From positions 5,816,501 to 5,880,500 of the forward strand of contig OX359201.1 in assembly GCA_947172415.1 (NCBI GenBank): a DNA stretch of 64,000 bases, given 5' to 3'. Below the pieces are notes generated by a model. That model was not told the origin of the DNA and did not search any database. It saw only the letters and a list, made by a program, of their open reading frames with translations. The position numbers were made by a program, and so were the translations under genes. Below are positions 43,852 through 59,984 of this stretch, one piece after another. Numbering within the stretch: position 1 is the first letter of the stretch; every line of letters begins with the position of its first letter. Origin of the DNA: Chondrosia reniformis. Lineage: Eukaryota > Porifera > Demospongiae > Chondrillida > Chondrillidae.

Positions 43852-46800
43852 ATGAGCAGTTGTGAGGAGGGACAGTTTGTGTATGAACTCCTGTATGTCC
43901 ACCCTCTGTTCACTCCACTTGGAGCCTTTCTTGGTTTTATTTTTGGATTGGGAATGGGAATGGTACTTCTCTGTGTGGCCCTGCCAGTATATGATATTGT
44001 AATGGTATTAACAGGAAGAAATGAAAAGCCAAATATTGAGGTATGTTATAGATCTTATATACTGTAATATATATAGATGATTCAGCACAGTAGTGATATA
44101 TGTGATGTATAGTTGGTGGAAATAGGAAGGTATATTGTATTCTCAGGTATTATAGGCTTTCCTTAAGTAGCAAGCCTAAAAGAAAACTATTATAGTTATA
44201 GTCCTTAGCCTATATGCTGTATATATGTACTAGCTCTATAGTCATTGTAGTACTTGAATTGATCCTTAATTAAATGGTGTATGTATGTATAAGTAAGTGT
44301 TTATGCATTATAACACATACTTACAGAATTACAATAATTGTATATAGGACACCATATTAGGTAATTATATAAAGAGATTATTTGCATGGATATATATATT
44401 TATATGTATAAGCATGCATGTGTATATACATATTGTACTCACTGTATATGTATATGTTCAGTACAATGTATTACAGCAAGGTTTTGTATTATAGTGTCTT
44501 GACTTTTGTAAGTTTGGACATGACGACACTGTCTCAATCCTGTCATCCAGAGCAAGTTTGCAAGGCTATAACTTAGAAGAAACTTGGCCAAGATTCAGTA
44601 TTCCTTATCTTTGGTCAGAAGTAAGCACTAATATATAAAATTAGCCTATATTTTATATGCTTATATCTTTATGTACGAAAATGTGGTACATTATGTAATT
44701 TAGTTAGCTTTTAAAATCCAAGAAGATGAAAGTAACCAAAGCAAAGATGAGGTTGGGTTTCAAGAACACTTCAAGCACATTTCAAGCAGGTCCTTTAAGT
44801 TGTCTTCTCAATCCTTGGGACCTCATTCTTTGGAGATTTCCTCACTTGTTGAAATACTTACAATGGACAGGTAATTGGAGACTGCATGTACAGTATATGG
44901 TATCTGTATATATGTATGTATAACATTATGCTGGCACTTTACATTTTAATGAAACACTTAATAGAATAAGGATAACTGTATATTCAACTTATGTTTTGTA
45001 GATAGATAGATAAATTTTGATTTATAACAGGAAGTGCCCCTTCGGCAATGCTGGTCTACCAGGGGATCCTACATATAGGTGTAGACACACCATTACATAC
45101 ATGAAAAGTAACGATTGTTGATGAAGATAAAGTAAAAAATTATCTTTTGAGTTAGTGTCTGAAGACACAGGTTGGTAATTCTTTGTTAAAACTTTCGACC
45201 CCGAGAATCTTCTTCTGCAAATTGAACCATCCAAAAGACATGAAATGTTTTCTTATTAAAACATAATTTCATGTGCGTATCTGTACATGTGTACCCCTAA
45301 CAATGCATGTCTTATTTAAACATTTATGTAGATCTACTGCCAAACTAGCCTTACCTGTGTACCATACTCGGAAGATTCTTGAAGTAGACATCACAAAGAT
45401 TGCAATCTTACTTGAGGTGTGTCAGTAACTCTTTAATTTTGGCATACTATAATTATGTACGTATTTTAAAACTTTCTATACATTTACGTATGTATTACAT
45501 ATATGATCAAACCTTTAGGGATTTTCTTTGCTCAAAGATGCATTGTATAAACATGGATTTCAAAGTGCATTGAGTATTTCTGAGGTATCACAAGATATTG
45601 AGGAGATCATCCAAGAGTTGAAAATTCATTTAAAACAAAGAGAAATTGTGAGTATCAGAGAGTACGGTTGTTTAACCATGGTCACCCCCTGAATGAAGCC
45701 ATCGCAGTTTTGAATTCTACTTTTTTGTATATTATATATACAGTTACTAGGTTCCCTTATAACTCAAAGTGGCAATGATATTATTGAGTCCCTGCTAAAC
45801 TGGGAGAAGCAGTGGAATAACAAGAAAATGTCTGCAGTTAGTGTCCACTATTCTAATTCCATGTCTCTGTGTTTATACTAAATAGCATGCATTATTAACC
45901 CATCTAGGTGAGACTACTAAATGAAGGTGTGACTTTAATTGAGGATATATGGAACCAAAAGAAGAGTAAAGAGGCACGTTTATAGTATGAAATTATAAAA
46001 TTTCAAAATTTAATGTTTTTATGATAACTGTGCATGAAAAATCTAATACGTAAGTACACCATTTTCCTACATGCTATGCCTACTCTGTAAAAAGGCCTAT
46101 ATATAAGGTACTAAACCTGGAGAGAGCTTTGGATGAAGATACAGGAGTCTTTTCTTTTCTTTCTTCCTCTGCTCCACTGGGCCATGTTAGCTAAAGGTTT
46201 TTCTCCTACATATTAGGAGTTCCCTAAACTAAACTTTTCCTTAAATAAAATATACTCAATGTTATGGGAACTAATTAGTTAATTCTCATTAATGCTCGTA
46301 TTAGAATGGAGAGTCTGTTGATGTTAGAACCATTTGGTCGGAGTATCAGAATAGTGTTGTGCAACAACTTGAAAAGCAACTTGCACAGGTGAATATGCAT
46401 GTATATACGTACATAGCACATGCAGACATGTTAAGGGCTCACAGAGGACCAAGAATATTCACAAGTCAGTGATGAGAGATGCATGATATTATGGTCGTCT
46501 GGCTCAGCAGAGGAGAGGAAGATAGTACTAATGGCATCCTCATCCAATATACTATCTACTTATCCTACACAAACCTAGGAAATTGTGCATGTAGTTTATT
46601 TATTTATTTATTTCAATTGTCACGAATCTAAAATATATATTCCAAAAACTATGATCATCATGTCTATGAAGCTAAGGAACATAAGGAGAATATGTTTAAA
46701 AACACAATTTTCATATCCGCCAGATGTTTATGCATAGGCTTAGAAAATTCATGTTTTGATAAACGCACATATACACATTTACACATACGTACGTATGTTT

Positions 46801-49800
46801 AATCTTACATGTGTACAATGCTATTGGTTGTAAATCCCTGTTTCTCCCTGGTATCCATTAAGATGCGGTACAGAGTGCTTCCTTTGGAAGAACTTGTATT
46901 AAATGAAGTCAATGCTTATCAGAAACACTTTGAGGGTCACATTAAGCAGTTATCTGATAGGCTAATGGAAATCATAGGAAGAGAGATTATTAACAGTCAA
47001 CTAATTGACGGCGAAAAAGAAAAGTTAGTAAAAAATCAGTGACACCACTTTTTAGTTAATAAGCTTATAAATGTACATGTACTCCACCATGTACCCACAA
47101 ATACAGATATGTACATACGTACATACATGTACATTCATACAGTATATGTACGTATATACATAGTGCTTACAAATATTTTAAGTATCGATTTTTTTTTAAA
47201 ACTCATTAGAGATGCTTTATGCATGTGTGTACATATGTCTGAACAAGTGTGAGCTTCATATCAGTTCATTTGATAGAGTTGTGACCCTAAATGTACATTA
47301 AATTTTATAAAATACCCATGCCAGCTTAATGTATGGTCAGAGATATACATACCCATTTGCTTGTTTGAGTTTTGTGGAGATTTTTTTGAATGTATATAAT
47401 ATGAAGATTGTACGTATACCTGAATTTTTTATGATACAATGATATTTAGGATTCTTGGATATGCTAATGCTTTCATGGAGACGCTCAAGAAACAGATAAA
47501 TAGATCCAGTATGACCATTAATGCATCTGGTCAAAGCTTTCGTGGGTTTGACTCTATCAGAAGGCAACTGAAGGAAGTCAAAAGAAGAGTTTGTATGGAT
47601 GGAGACTACAAGAAGATGACCAGCTCATTCCTGAGTGTGGTAGAGGAACAAGAGAAAAAGCAGGAATTACAAAAATCTGAACAACTTCATGCCTCACTAA
47701 AGGAATTTCTTTCCCAAAATGAAGTACATCAATACATGTTTATTTTAGTATTCTCTATACATTCTCTATATAAATGTGTGCTTTTATTATGTATATGTAT
47801 TATACTTATGTACACATGCATTATACGTATTTAGATGTACATGAAATTTATGTACAGTATACTTATTATACAGACATATATACTTATAATATATGTAGCA
47901 ATGGCTGCTGGATCTTTTTGATGAAGTAGCTAATTGCGGCTGGATGTTTAAAGCCAAAGAGGTTAGCAGCAATGTTACATTTCAGTCAAAACTTAAGGAA
48001 GCATGTAAAGTTGTCAGTGATGATGTGAAAAGTGAGTATATGGAGGATTTTACATTATTTAAATAGAGTATGTATATATACATAAATAGAGTATATATGT
48101 GTATATGTAGTAGATATTGTACCTACTTTTTATGTACATAGCTTAGTGTATATGAATATGGGATATATGTACATATATGTATATTTGAGCATCAGCGACA
48201 CTTCAAAAATGGACGTTTAGATTGTTTCTTGAAGTGGTGCAACGTGATGATGCTCAAATATATACGATACGTACCTCTAATATTCATTATGAATGTAACA
48301 AATACTCCTAACACTAGCTTATTATATATGTACTTAAAATATACAATGTACATATAATAATGTATATGTATTAATATATAAATGTTCACATGCACATAAG
48401 TATGTCTGCATTTATGTGTATATGTATGCATGTAATGTACATATGTGTATATACATATAGGTACTTTGATAGAGACACAAGAGGAATTGAAGGATAAAAT
48501 ATTGAGACCAGTTTGTATTTATATAGAGGAAGTATGTGTATAGACATATAATATAAATGTATATTATATGTGCCTATATTTGCTATATATCTATATCAAT
48601 ATCTAGAGCAATGTGCTCATACAGTCATTTGTGATTATGATAAACATACGTACAAGTATTACTTGCTCCTAATTATCTTTTATTAGTTACAGAAGAAAAC
48701 TGATTCAATTAGAAATCCAATTGAAAGAGAAGGATTGTTAGACCAATTTTCTCATTCAGTGGCTACCTCTCATACTATCATGTCAGAAGTACTAGATAGC
48801 ATGGATCCACTTCTACAGCTGTCAGTTTAAACCTACCTATGTATATACATATTACATCATATTACATCATATTCTTGTCTGAGGGCAAATGTATATATAT
48901 GATATTTCACATGCAAAACCAATTATCCTTTGGTCCTTTGAAGTTCTATATATATCAGAGGATACGTCTAAGTAGGGATGGCAGGAAACAACATGGGTGC
49001 CCCTATTCAATGTATTACAGATTATCATCAATAACAAATACATTTTTAGTCTTTTTAGCTCCCACAAATATGGTCAGAATTCAAAGATATATTATTGGCA
49101 TATATGTATACGTACATATGCATATGCATATGTATATAGGAGGTGTAGTAGTCTGCTTGAGCAATACATGACCAAAAACAAAGTGATGGAATGCAGTCTG
49201 ACACTGTCGCTCCAAAGACTCAATACAAGGTACGTATGCTTCGTATACTGTATATGTTATGTACATATAATATGCTAAAATATTGAATATGTAATGGTTG
49301 CATGTTAATTTAAATACATTACACATATTTATGTATAACAATACAGTATTAAAGGAATTTTCAGTTTCAAGGAATCCAATCGCTGCAAGAAAAAATTTGG
49401 CAAACAAAAAGCAAAGGCCACAGAACAAACTCCCAATCCTCAGGATGAAGCAAAGGCCAAAGAACAAACTTCTAGCTATTCAGATGAAGAAGTCGCATCA
49501 GATATTATGAAACTTGCACAAAGGTTAGAAATAATAATTGTCTTCAATAAAGAGTTACAAAATATTGCATCTCACATACATGAAAAATCTAAGATACCAT
49601 TTTCCTACATGCTATACCTATTCTGTAAAAGAGCCTTTAGGGGAACTAAACCTAAAGAGAGCTTGAGAGCTTTGGATGTATATTATAAAGTAGATTACAT
49701 GTATTTCTATTCTTGTGTAGCCATCTTGAAAGTGATGCAAGGAATTTCTTGAAAAGAGAAGAAGAAGCTTTAGAGACAGCTTTTGAAACTGCCAGGGTAT

Positions 49801-51783
49801 TTACATAATTGAATGTATTGCAGCAGGTGTGGTCATTGTGATTATAATAAACTTGTACATAATATATGTAGAAAGATTTTCAGAGGGAATCTCAGCTGGA
49901 GGATAGTAAGAGACGCATCCTCAGTGGAGTCAAAGTGAGCACAATTATATATACTTTATGTACAATACATGTAGTATTAAAACACGTACATATTGTACAC
50001 ACCTAAGTTATCTCCTCCTCATAACTACTGGATGAAGACTACCTCAGGTTGTAATGTCTAAATCTGTTAAATAGTTGGTGATACTCAATAAATCATGCAC
50101 TGGCTACCATGAGTCTTATATTATCATGTTTAGAATAATTTGATAACAAAAGCGGTTTCATCCACCGGTATGACACATTTAGTAAGTGAAAAAATTCTCC
50201 AAGAACATAACACAGCTGTGAGGAAAATACAAGAAGACATAAACAAGTTAGATGAATCTCTTTGGCTTTGTAATACATCCAGTGCACGCAGGGATACACA
50301 TATATATGTATGTATACAGATGCGTACATAATATTGTGATATACCGAATGGGGCCATTATGGGGTTTATATAGTAAATATACAAGTTTTATTGATTAAAA
50401 CATGTTTGGGTATAATTCTAATAAGTCAAAAGTCCTAAAGACATCCAATCAACAAATTAATAACTGTGATTCCTTCTTGCAGAGCAAAGCAGCATCAATT
50501 GTTAATGATTCAGCAGAAAATACAAGCAAAAAGACTACTACAGCAAAGGTTTGTCTCATGTCTACTTTCTTGTTTAACCAACCCTCCTGACACACTATAA
50601 ATAATTAGTTGGCTCGTCTATTGAGCTATATAGAGAGACAGATTGCAGTGGAAAATATACTGTTTTTAAATAATGTTCAATTCTATATATTTATGTACGT
50701 ACGTATGTAGTATGTGTGCAGATGCTTAAATAGTATTGAATATTGGTATATAGGCAAATTTCTAAGGAACAAGAAGACTTGGTCTCCATCACGGCCAACA
50801 GGTATATGTGGTATTTGAAGTAAAAGATGCTTGTATACATATGTATACGTATATTCATGACATCCATTTTAAATAATATACATACACAGTGCTGTTGGAC
50901 GTGCTCTCCTACTCTTACTAATGGAAGTCAGACAGAAACGGGCAGAGAAGGTAACTTTAAGATTCTTTCCACACTTTACTGCCTTCAGTGGTGACTGCTA
51001 CTGACTTTGTATGACTGTACTGCTGTATTGTTCTTAAGGAATTAGAAAAGGAACTAAATATAGAACATGGAAGGCAGTTGAGACAACTGGAGGCAAAGCT
51101 GAGCACACAACTGAAAAAGAGGCTGAAGGTAATGTTTTTATGTATATACTATACCATTAGGTGTGCAGGTACAACTATATAACCTACAGGTATACGTAGA
51201 TGGTGTACTACATGCGTATGTATATACTGAGATTATGCAGTATATATGTACAGTGCTGTATGGTAGAAAATTCTTCAGGGGGGGGGGGGGGGGCTGAGGT
51301 TCCAAGTAACATGGGGGCAAGCACAGAAGTTAAAGGTTTCTAGGCATATGAGGCATTTCAAGAAGGGGGACAAGATGTAAACGGGGGGGGGGGGGGGCAT
51401 GTGAATGACATACTATATTATATTTTGTACAAATATATTAGACCAAAGAACTCCAGGTAATTCAAGAAATTGCAAAAGCTTGCAAGATGACAAGTGAAGA
51501 GCTGACAGCCACAGTACAGGCATCCACTCTGGGTAAGACCCATATTATTATGTATACGTATGTGTGGGTAGTGATGTACAATATACATTTATATACGTAC
51601 TCTTAAGTAGAGATGGTGAATTTATGCATGGCTTCTGTATTCAATGTACGTATATATTTTTTTTATGCAACTTAAATATTGTATTGTCCTTGATCGTATG
51701 TATATGTAGGTTCAAGGGACACCACAGACGTGGTTCTTGCAGAAGTAATGCATGGTTATGCAATCAAATCAGAAATTGGCTAA
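43852..51783 (+). CDS. EVC: EVC-like, N-terminal TM anchor plus coiled coils
   Basis: Twenty-four exons: 43852-44040, 44495-44620, 44704-44870, 45332-45416, 45519-45647, 45744-45836, 45908-45973, 46305-46388, 46863-47023, 47450-47723, 47899-48031, 48461-48531, 48687-48820, 49140-49229, 49365-49523, 49721-49796, 49872-49934, 50134-50246, 50483-50548, 50754-50801, 50890-50950, 51039-51128, 51442-51532 and 51710-51783. They sum to 2643 bp, or 880 residues. One N-terminal TM segment (about residues 21-48, LGAFLGFIFGLGMGMVLLCV) is followed by an almost entirely helical, charged cytoplasmic part (EEIIQELKIHLKQREI, QQLEKQLAQ, QLLMIQQKIQAKRLLQQR). This matches the layout of EVC, partner of EVC2 at the ciliary base. 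The seventh intron appears to use a GC donor. Distant family assignment, supported by gene order. Confidence 0.68.
45115..45245. mobile_element. MITE-B relative in EVC-like intron
   Basis: Diverged fold-back with AATTATCTTTTGAGTTAGTG and TTGAACCATCCAAAAGACAT ends. Just upstream (45030-45080) lies AGTGCCCCTTCGGCAATGCT, related to a piece at 60.18 kb. Confidence 0.5.
46028..46190. mobile_element. MITE-A copy in EVC-like intron 7
   Basis: Forward copy: GTGCATGAAAAATCTAATAC, CATTTTCCTACATGCTATGC and GAGAGCTTTGGATGAAGATA. Confidence 0.75.
49577..49685. mobile_element. MITE-A copy in EVC-like intron 15
   Basis: Truncated forward copy with ATGAAAAATCTAAGATACCA and GGGGAACTAAACCTAAAGAG. Confidence 0.7.
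51276..51397. repeat. Two poly-G tracts in an EVC-like intron
   Basis: Runs of about 16 and 14 consecutive G lie about 90 bp apart between exons 51039-51128 and 51442-51532. Such runs are prone to length error in sequencing and could form G-quadruplexes in the pre-mRNA. Confidence 0.85.
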
Positions 51784-52153
51784 TAATGCACTGTCTTCCA
51801 TCCAATCATGTGCCAAAATAACAATTTCTTTTCACTGTCATGACTAAACCATTTACATAGGTCAAGTACTTGAAATCCTTATAACTTGCACGTGTTGCTG
51901 ATATTCATGAATACGCATTATGAGTTGTAGTTATGCACGAGGGCTCCCTATATAACTACTAAAGGAAATTTTACAAGCACAATCCATACACGGCCAGGAA
52001 ACTCAAATTATGAGTCATATGCGTATACATAATGGTTCAAAAGGAATTGGTGAATTCCATAACTACTATGCACACTAAATCACAGTCACCCTAAGAATAA
52101 ACATTAATAGCACAAGAAATACTTAAGAGAAGGAAAGTACACAGAGAAGAGAT
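51784..52153. other. Convergent 3' flanks of EVC-like and WASHC3
   Basis: Non-coding AT-rich interval holding both 3' UTRs. AGAATAAACATTAATAG at about 52093 carries a plus-strand AATAAA. Nothing else recognised. Confidence 0.55.
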
Positions 52154-53525
52154 TCAGTCAGAGTCGCTAGTAGAAAAGTCAGAAGAGGAACTCTTTCTTA
52201 TTTCGGATTTAGCCTGTACAAAGTCATCTTCACTGTCACTGCTGCCTAGACTATCACTATCACTGTCACTGTCACTTGTATCACCCTGTGTATCAAAGGG
52301 AAGCAGTGATGGCAGGGGAGCGGCTGGAGCCCCTCCCCCAGATGAGGGGGCGGGAGCATCTGGATTCCTATATAAGTCAAAGAAAAGCTCTCTGTGAAAT
52401 AGAACCCATTATATGCATATAGGTTTAGTGTAACCAATATAGCCTGCACATAAGCTAATAGAAATAACAATATGTCTTCAGCCCATACTCTAAATAAGCA
52501 GGATCTAAGCCTTTAGCTTTCATCTCAATCTGCAGCTGCAGTGGATTTGCTCCCTGTGAAGAACAATGAAAGGAAGTCACTCAAAATACCATTATACCTA
52601 CCAAGGGAGAGACTTACAATCCTCAACTTTCTAAAGTAGTCCTTATACAATGGGTGGTCCTTTACCTTCAAAGCTAATGAGTTATAAACATATAAAGTTA
52701 TAGGAATGAAAACCAAAGCAATAAAAATTCTTGTATACCTTCATCTATAAAGTGGTTGCCATGACAATAACATAGGACAGAGAAGAGAAGAGAAATAATA
52801 ACAACAAAGTTATGAATATTAAGTGTTTACTTTCTGCTGCTGGAGGAGGGGGCGGACCTTCTTCCTCAGTTGCCATGGCACCAGGCAGTGGGGGAGGGCC
52901 TTCTGCAGGAGGGGATGGTGGATTATTAGTGCTGGATTCCACAGGGTCACGGACTGGCTGTGCTGCACTTGAGCTGGTAGCTGCAGTCATGGTCCCAGCA
53001 GCTGCCAGTTCAACTGGAGGGGTATACACTGCAGTGGCTTGGACATCCTCAAGACCTCCTATTGACTGCAACTACACGTCCAAAGGAACAACAAAAACCA
53101 AAATATTGAAAAGTAACTAAAAATAAATTTTAGCAAACTATTTTACTACCAGAACTGGTAACCATACCTGGGCATCTAGAATGTCAAGTGTAATCTCAAG
53201 TTGATGAATCCGAAGGGATAGATTGTGAAGTTTCTGTAAAAAAATCATTCAAATATAAGTCCTGGTCTACGTTTCAGTACCTGACCAATGTAATTAACAG
53301 TACCTCTTCAGCCGTGGAGGCAAACTTGTTCAAAAATGTTACACTATGGATGATGAATTTGTTTAAAATGTGAAGTGTTCGCTTTGGGTCTAAAGCATTC
53401 ACCTATTCACGGAAAATTTATTAATTATTGAGCATCACAAATGCAAATGCGTAATAAGCGCAAAGAGACCTTACTCGAGTATAGTCAATTCCTTTTCCAA
53501 CAATTGGCAATCCATGTTCGTCCAT
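52154..53525 (-). CDS. WASHC3: WASHC3 (CCDC53), WASH complex subunit
   Basis: Seven exons: 53475-53525, 53304-53402, 53168-53233, 52831-53071, 52618-52673, 52489-52553 and 52154-52367, giving 263 residues. It begins MDEHGLPIVGKGIDYTR like the human protein (MDEDGLP). It continues with RTLHILNKFIIHSVTFLNKF and the helix LHNLSLRIHQLEITLDILDA. A proline-rich disordered linker of about 75 residues follows, longer than in vertebrates. Then come the conserved VKDHPLYKDYFRKLRI and MKAKGLDPAYLE and an Asp/Ser-rich acidic tail. WASHC3 belongs to the pentameric WASH complex that activates Arp2/3 on endosomes; the trimeric coiled coil binds other subunits. The proline segment could recruit SH3 or profilin partners (inference). 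The start codon is 119 bp from NAMPT. Confidence 0.95.
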
Positions 53526-53644
53526 TTTAAAGTCACGCGACTAGGATGCACGCAGGGACCGTCCCTATTCCCTTTTCCCAATATCAGCATCGGCATTCTA
53601 CGAATTGAATGATTTCCGCTGGACTATTAATTTAGCAAGCGAAG
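53526..53644. promoter_or_regulatory. Bidirectional promoter WASHC3 / NAMPT
   Basis: 119 bp between divergent start codons, visibly richer in GC than the flanking introns. Confidence 0.6.
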
Positions 53645-57873
<4,229 letters not shown>

Positions 57874-58026
57874 GTCAGTAACATGATTACAGTCAGCATA
57901 TAGTAATTAATTATAGCTTGTTTTCTGCAGGTTACTAGAAACCTGAATTTGGTGGCAGTTTGTATATACATAAACAGACTGTAAAATATGTAGTATAGAC
58001 ACAAGTTTATTTTACCCTATATTGCT

Positions 58027-59211
58027 TTAGTCACTTTCAAATGTATAGTCTCGATACCATGGAAATGTTCTAGTTGCATTTTCTACAATCTTTTTCAAGG
58101 CTGGAGTCCACCGGATCCCAGCTCTTGTTCTGTGTACTTGTTTATACAGCTTACTCATGCACACCTTGATATAGGAAGGGGAACATTCTAGCTCAAAATA
58201 ATTACACAATTTTTGCAACTCTTCTTGTGGGTTGTTGACCAAGTTTGGTAAATGTACTTCATGAATGTCTAGTTGTAAATTGTTCTTCATCTCATATACA
58301 GCCTGCATGTTATTAAATAAATTTTTCAGCGTAATCTCTGGTGTTGGGTTTCTTGCTTTATTGCGATACATGGTTGCAGCTTGGTCATACGGATTCCTAA
58401 CCACTTGGACGAGCTTCACAGGTATATCAACTGTATGCTTCAACTCGTACAGTATAGCCTTCCATATAGTAGCATTAGCATGATACCACGCTGTGGCAGT
58501 CCCTGCCTCTTTTTCCCCTATAACTGTCACATGATCCTCGTATTTGCCCATAAAACCAGTTGGAATGTGATAATGTGTCTTTGCCAGACTTACAGCCTGT
58601 CTGATTTGCTGAGCATGAAGAGCGCCATACAGTAACGTTCTGTTGCAGTGGTAGTCCGCGTTCTGTGGCCACTTGGTGAACAGACAATAGTCGCGAGCTA
58701 AGATAACGCTAGGGTGGGCGTCTAGTAATGCTCCTACGATTGTAGTACCACTTCTTCCCGCTCCCACAAAAAATGTGAAATATTTAATTCCATTCATTAC
58801 ACGAGGAGGAAGAATGCTTTGTTCTACTTCTGTTTGAGGTAGAAGATAATTAAAGCCAGTCTTCTTTGCAGGCCAAACGTTTGGCTTTAAATAAGAAGGC
58901 CTCTTGTAATCCTTTGAAAGCAACAGACTTGAAGTGTCCTTGAAACCGTCGGGGGGAGGTACATTCCACAGCAGATCCTGTATGGGATGACCATAGTTGC
59001 TAAAATCGAGCGTATGATCATTAGGAAAGCTATCGCTACTCCATCTTTTCTTTGCTGCTTCTTGCGTGGTGAAAGTTGAAGGTGAGGCGAAATACCATTT
59101 AACTACTAGTAAGAAATAGATTACCAGAGCCAATAAAGAAAGTGGGACCCAAACCCTGAGAAATTTCTTTATAATAAACATTGGAATCGGGAGAACTCTA
59201 CGCCACGTCAA
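58027..59211 (-). CDS. Golgi-type membrane sulfotransferase, copy 1
   Basis: Intronless, 394 residues, or 384 if translation starts at the second Met (59181), the position where copy 2 starts. A type II anchor lies at about residues 19-38 (WVPLSLLALVIYFLLVVKW). The catalytic part begins with the PAPS 5'-phosphosulfate loop FFVGAGRSGTT (about residues 148-157) and includes the 3'-phosphate segment VVRNPYDQAA near residue 270. It ends with a W/Y-rich tail (TFPWYRDYTFESD). The sulfotransferase_1/3 family transfers sulfate from PAPS to glycans or tyrosine; the acceptor cannot be read from the sequence. Its 3' end lies about 150 bp from that of NAMPT (convergent). It is nearly identical to the gene at 60608-61771. 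Confidence 0.88.
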   Translation of the reverse strand: MTWRRVLPIPMFIIKKFLRVWVPLSLLALVIYFLLVVKWYFASPSTFTTQEAAKKRWSSDSFPNDHTLDFSNYGHPIQDLLWNVPPPDGFKDTSSLLLSKDYKRPSYLKPNVWPAKKTGFNYLLPQTEVEQSILPPRVMNGIKYFTFFVGAGRSGTTIVGALLDAHPSVILARDYCLFTKWPQNADYHCNRTLLYGALHAQQIRQAVSLAKTHYHIPTGFMGKYEDHVTVIGEKEAGTATAWYHANATIWKAILYELKHTVDIPVKLVQVVRNPYDQAATMYRNKARNPTPEITLKNLFNNMQAVYEMKNNLQLDIHEVHLPNLVNNPQEELQKLCNYFELECSPSYIKVCMSKLYKQVHRTRAGIRWTPALKKIVENATRTFPWYRDYTFESD

Positions 59212-59720
59212 ACGCCTCTTAACTGCATGAATCTACCAAATATTCCGAATTCCCCATCTAGGCGAGATAACTAAGGCTAACCGTTAAGTAGGGGATTTCC
59301 GGACCCAGCGTCGCTTTTCGCCTGTACACGATAGAACAACTTCTTACTTTGTTCCCAGTTAGAACTGAAGCCAAGCTAACGAGGGACGAAGTGAGAGGCT
59401 GCTCCTTCTCGTAATGACAAAATACGGAACCGTGGGTTGCGTTGTCACCTTAACTTCTCTTTACGAGGTCCTCCATCAGAGGGGCACACTCAACAGTTGG
59501 ATATGCTACCACGCGCATACCAGCAGTGGACCTTGCCGTCCTTGAAGGGCATGTGCAAGTTGGAGCTCCCACTCCATCTTATAACTTTGACAGTACTATA
59601 TATACCTGTTTACATGAACATCCCCTTCACCATTCTGTATGTTCTCATGATGTAAAAAATATTGATGGGCGTGGTTGTATTGCAAAAGATATATTAATTT
59701 ATCATATTAATTTTCTAGCT
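59212..59720. other. Interval upstream of sulfotransferase copy 1
   Basis: GC-richer than its surroundings. An open stretch starts at the ATG at 59414 (MTKYGTVGCVVTLTSLYEVL) and other frames are open across 59437-59680, but none gives a recognised protein or a clean exon set. It may be the promoter of copy 1 plus a truncated exon cut off by the duplication. Confidence 0.35.
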
Positions 59721-59868
59721 CATCATATTATTGTGCACATGTGCATAATTATGGCTACTTTAATTTGGAATCTTCTGGTGGCAGTTTTTAAAAACGGTGA
59801 GCTTCTAATAGACTATAATTTGGATGACATTCGGGATAGAGCAAAGACTGATGTTGTGAATAAATAGG
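59721..59868 (+). pseudogene. Orphan duplicate of NAMPT exon 12
   Basis: Repeats the end of the last NAMPT intron and the last exon through the TAG stop with few changes (VFKNGELLIDYNLDDIR is intact). The acceptor TTTTAG|AATC of the real gene reads TTTGG|AATC here, so the AG is lost. It lies beyond an opposite-strand gene and has no other NAMPT exons. Confidence 0.9.
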
Positions 59869-59984
59869 TCAGTAACATGATTACAGTCAGCATATAGTAA
59901 TCAGTACAATCCCTAAAAATAATAGTAACCCTTATCTGTCAGATAATTATATAACCTACTGCTGCATTATTATCTGGAGGATTT

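Noticed and set aside
52812-53120. Glycine-rich plus-strand frame of 102 codons
   Set aside because: Antisense shadow of the proline-rich exon of WASHC3.
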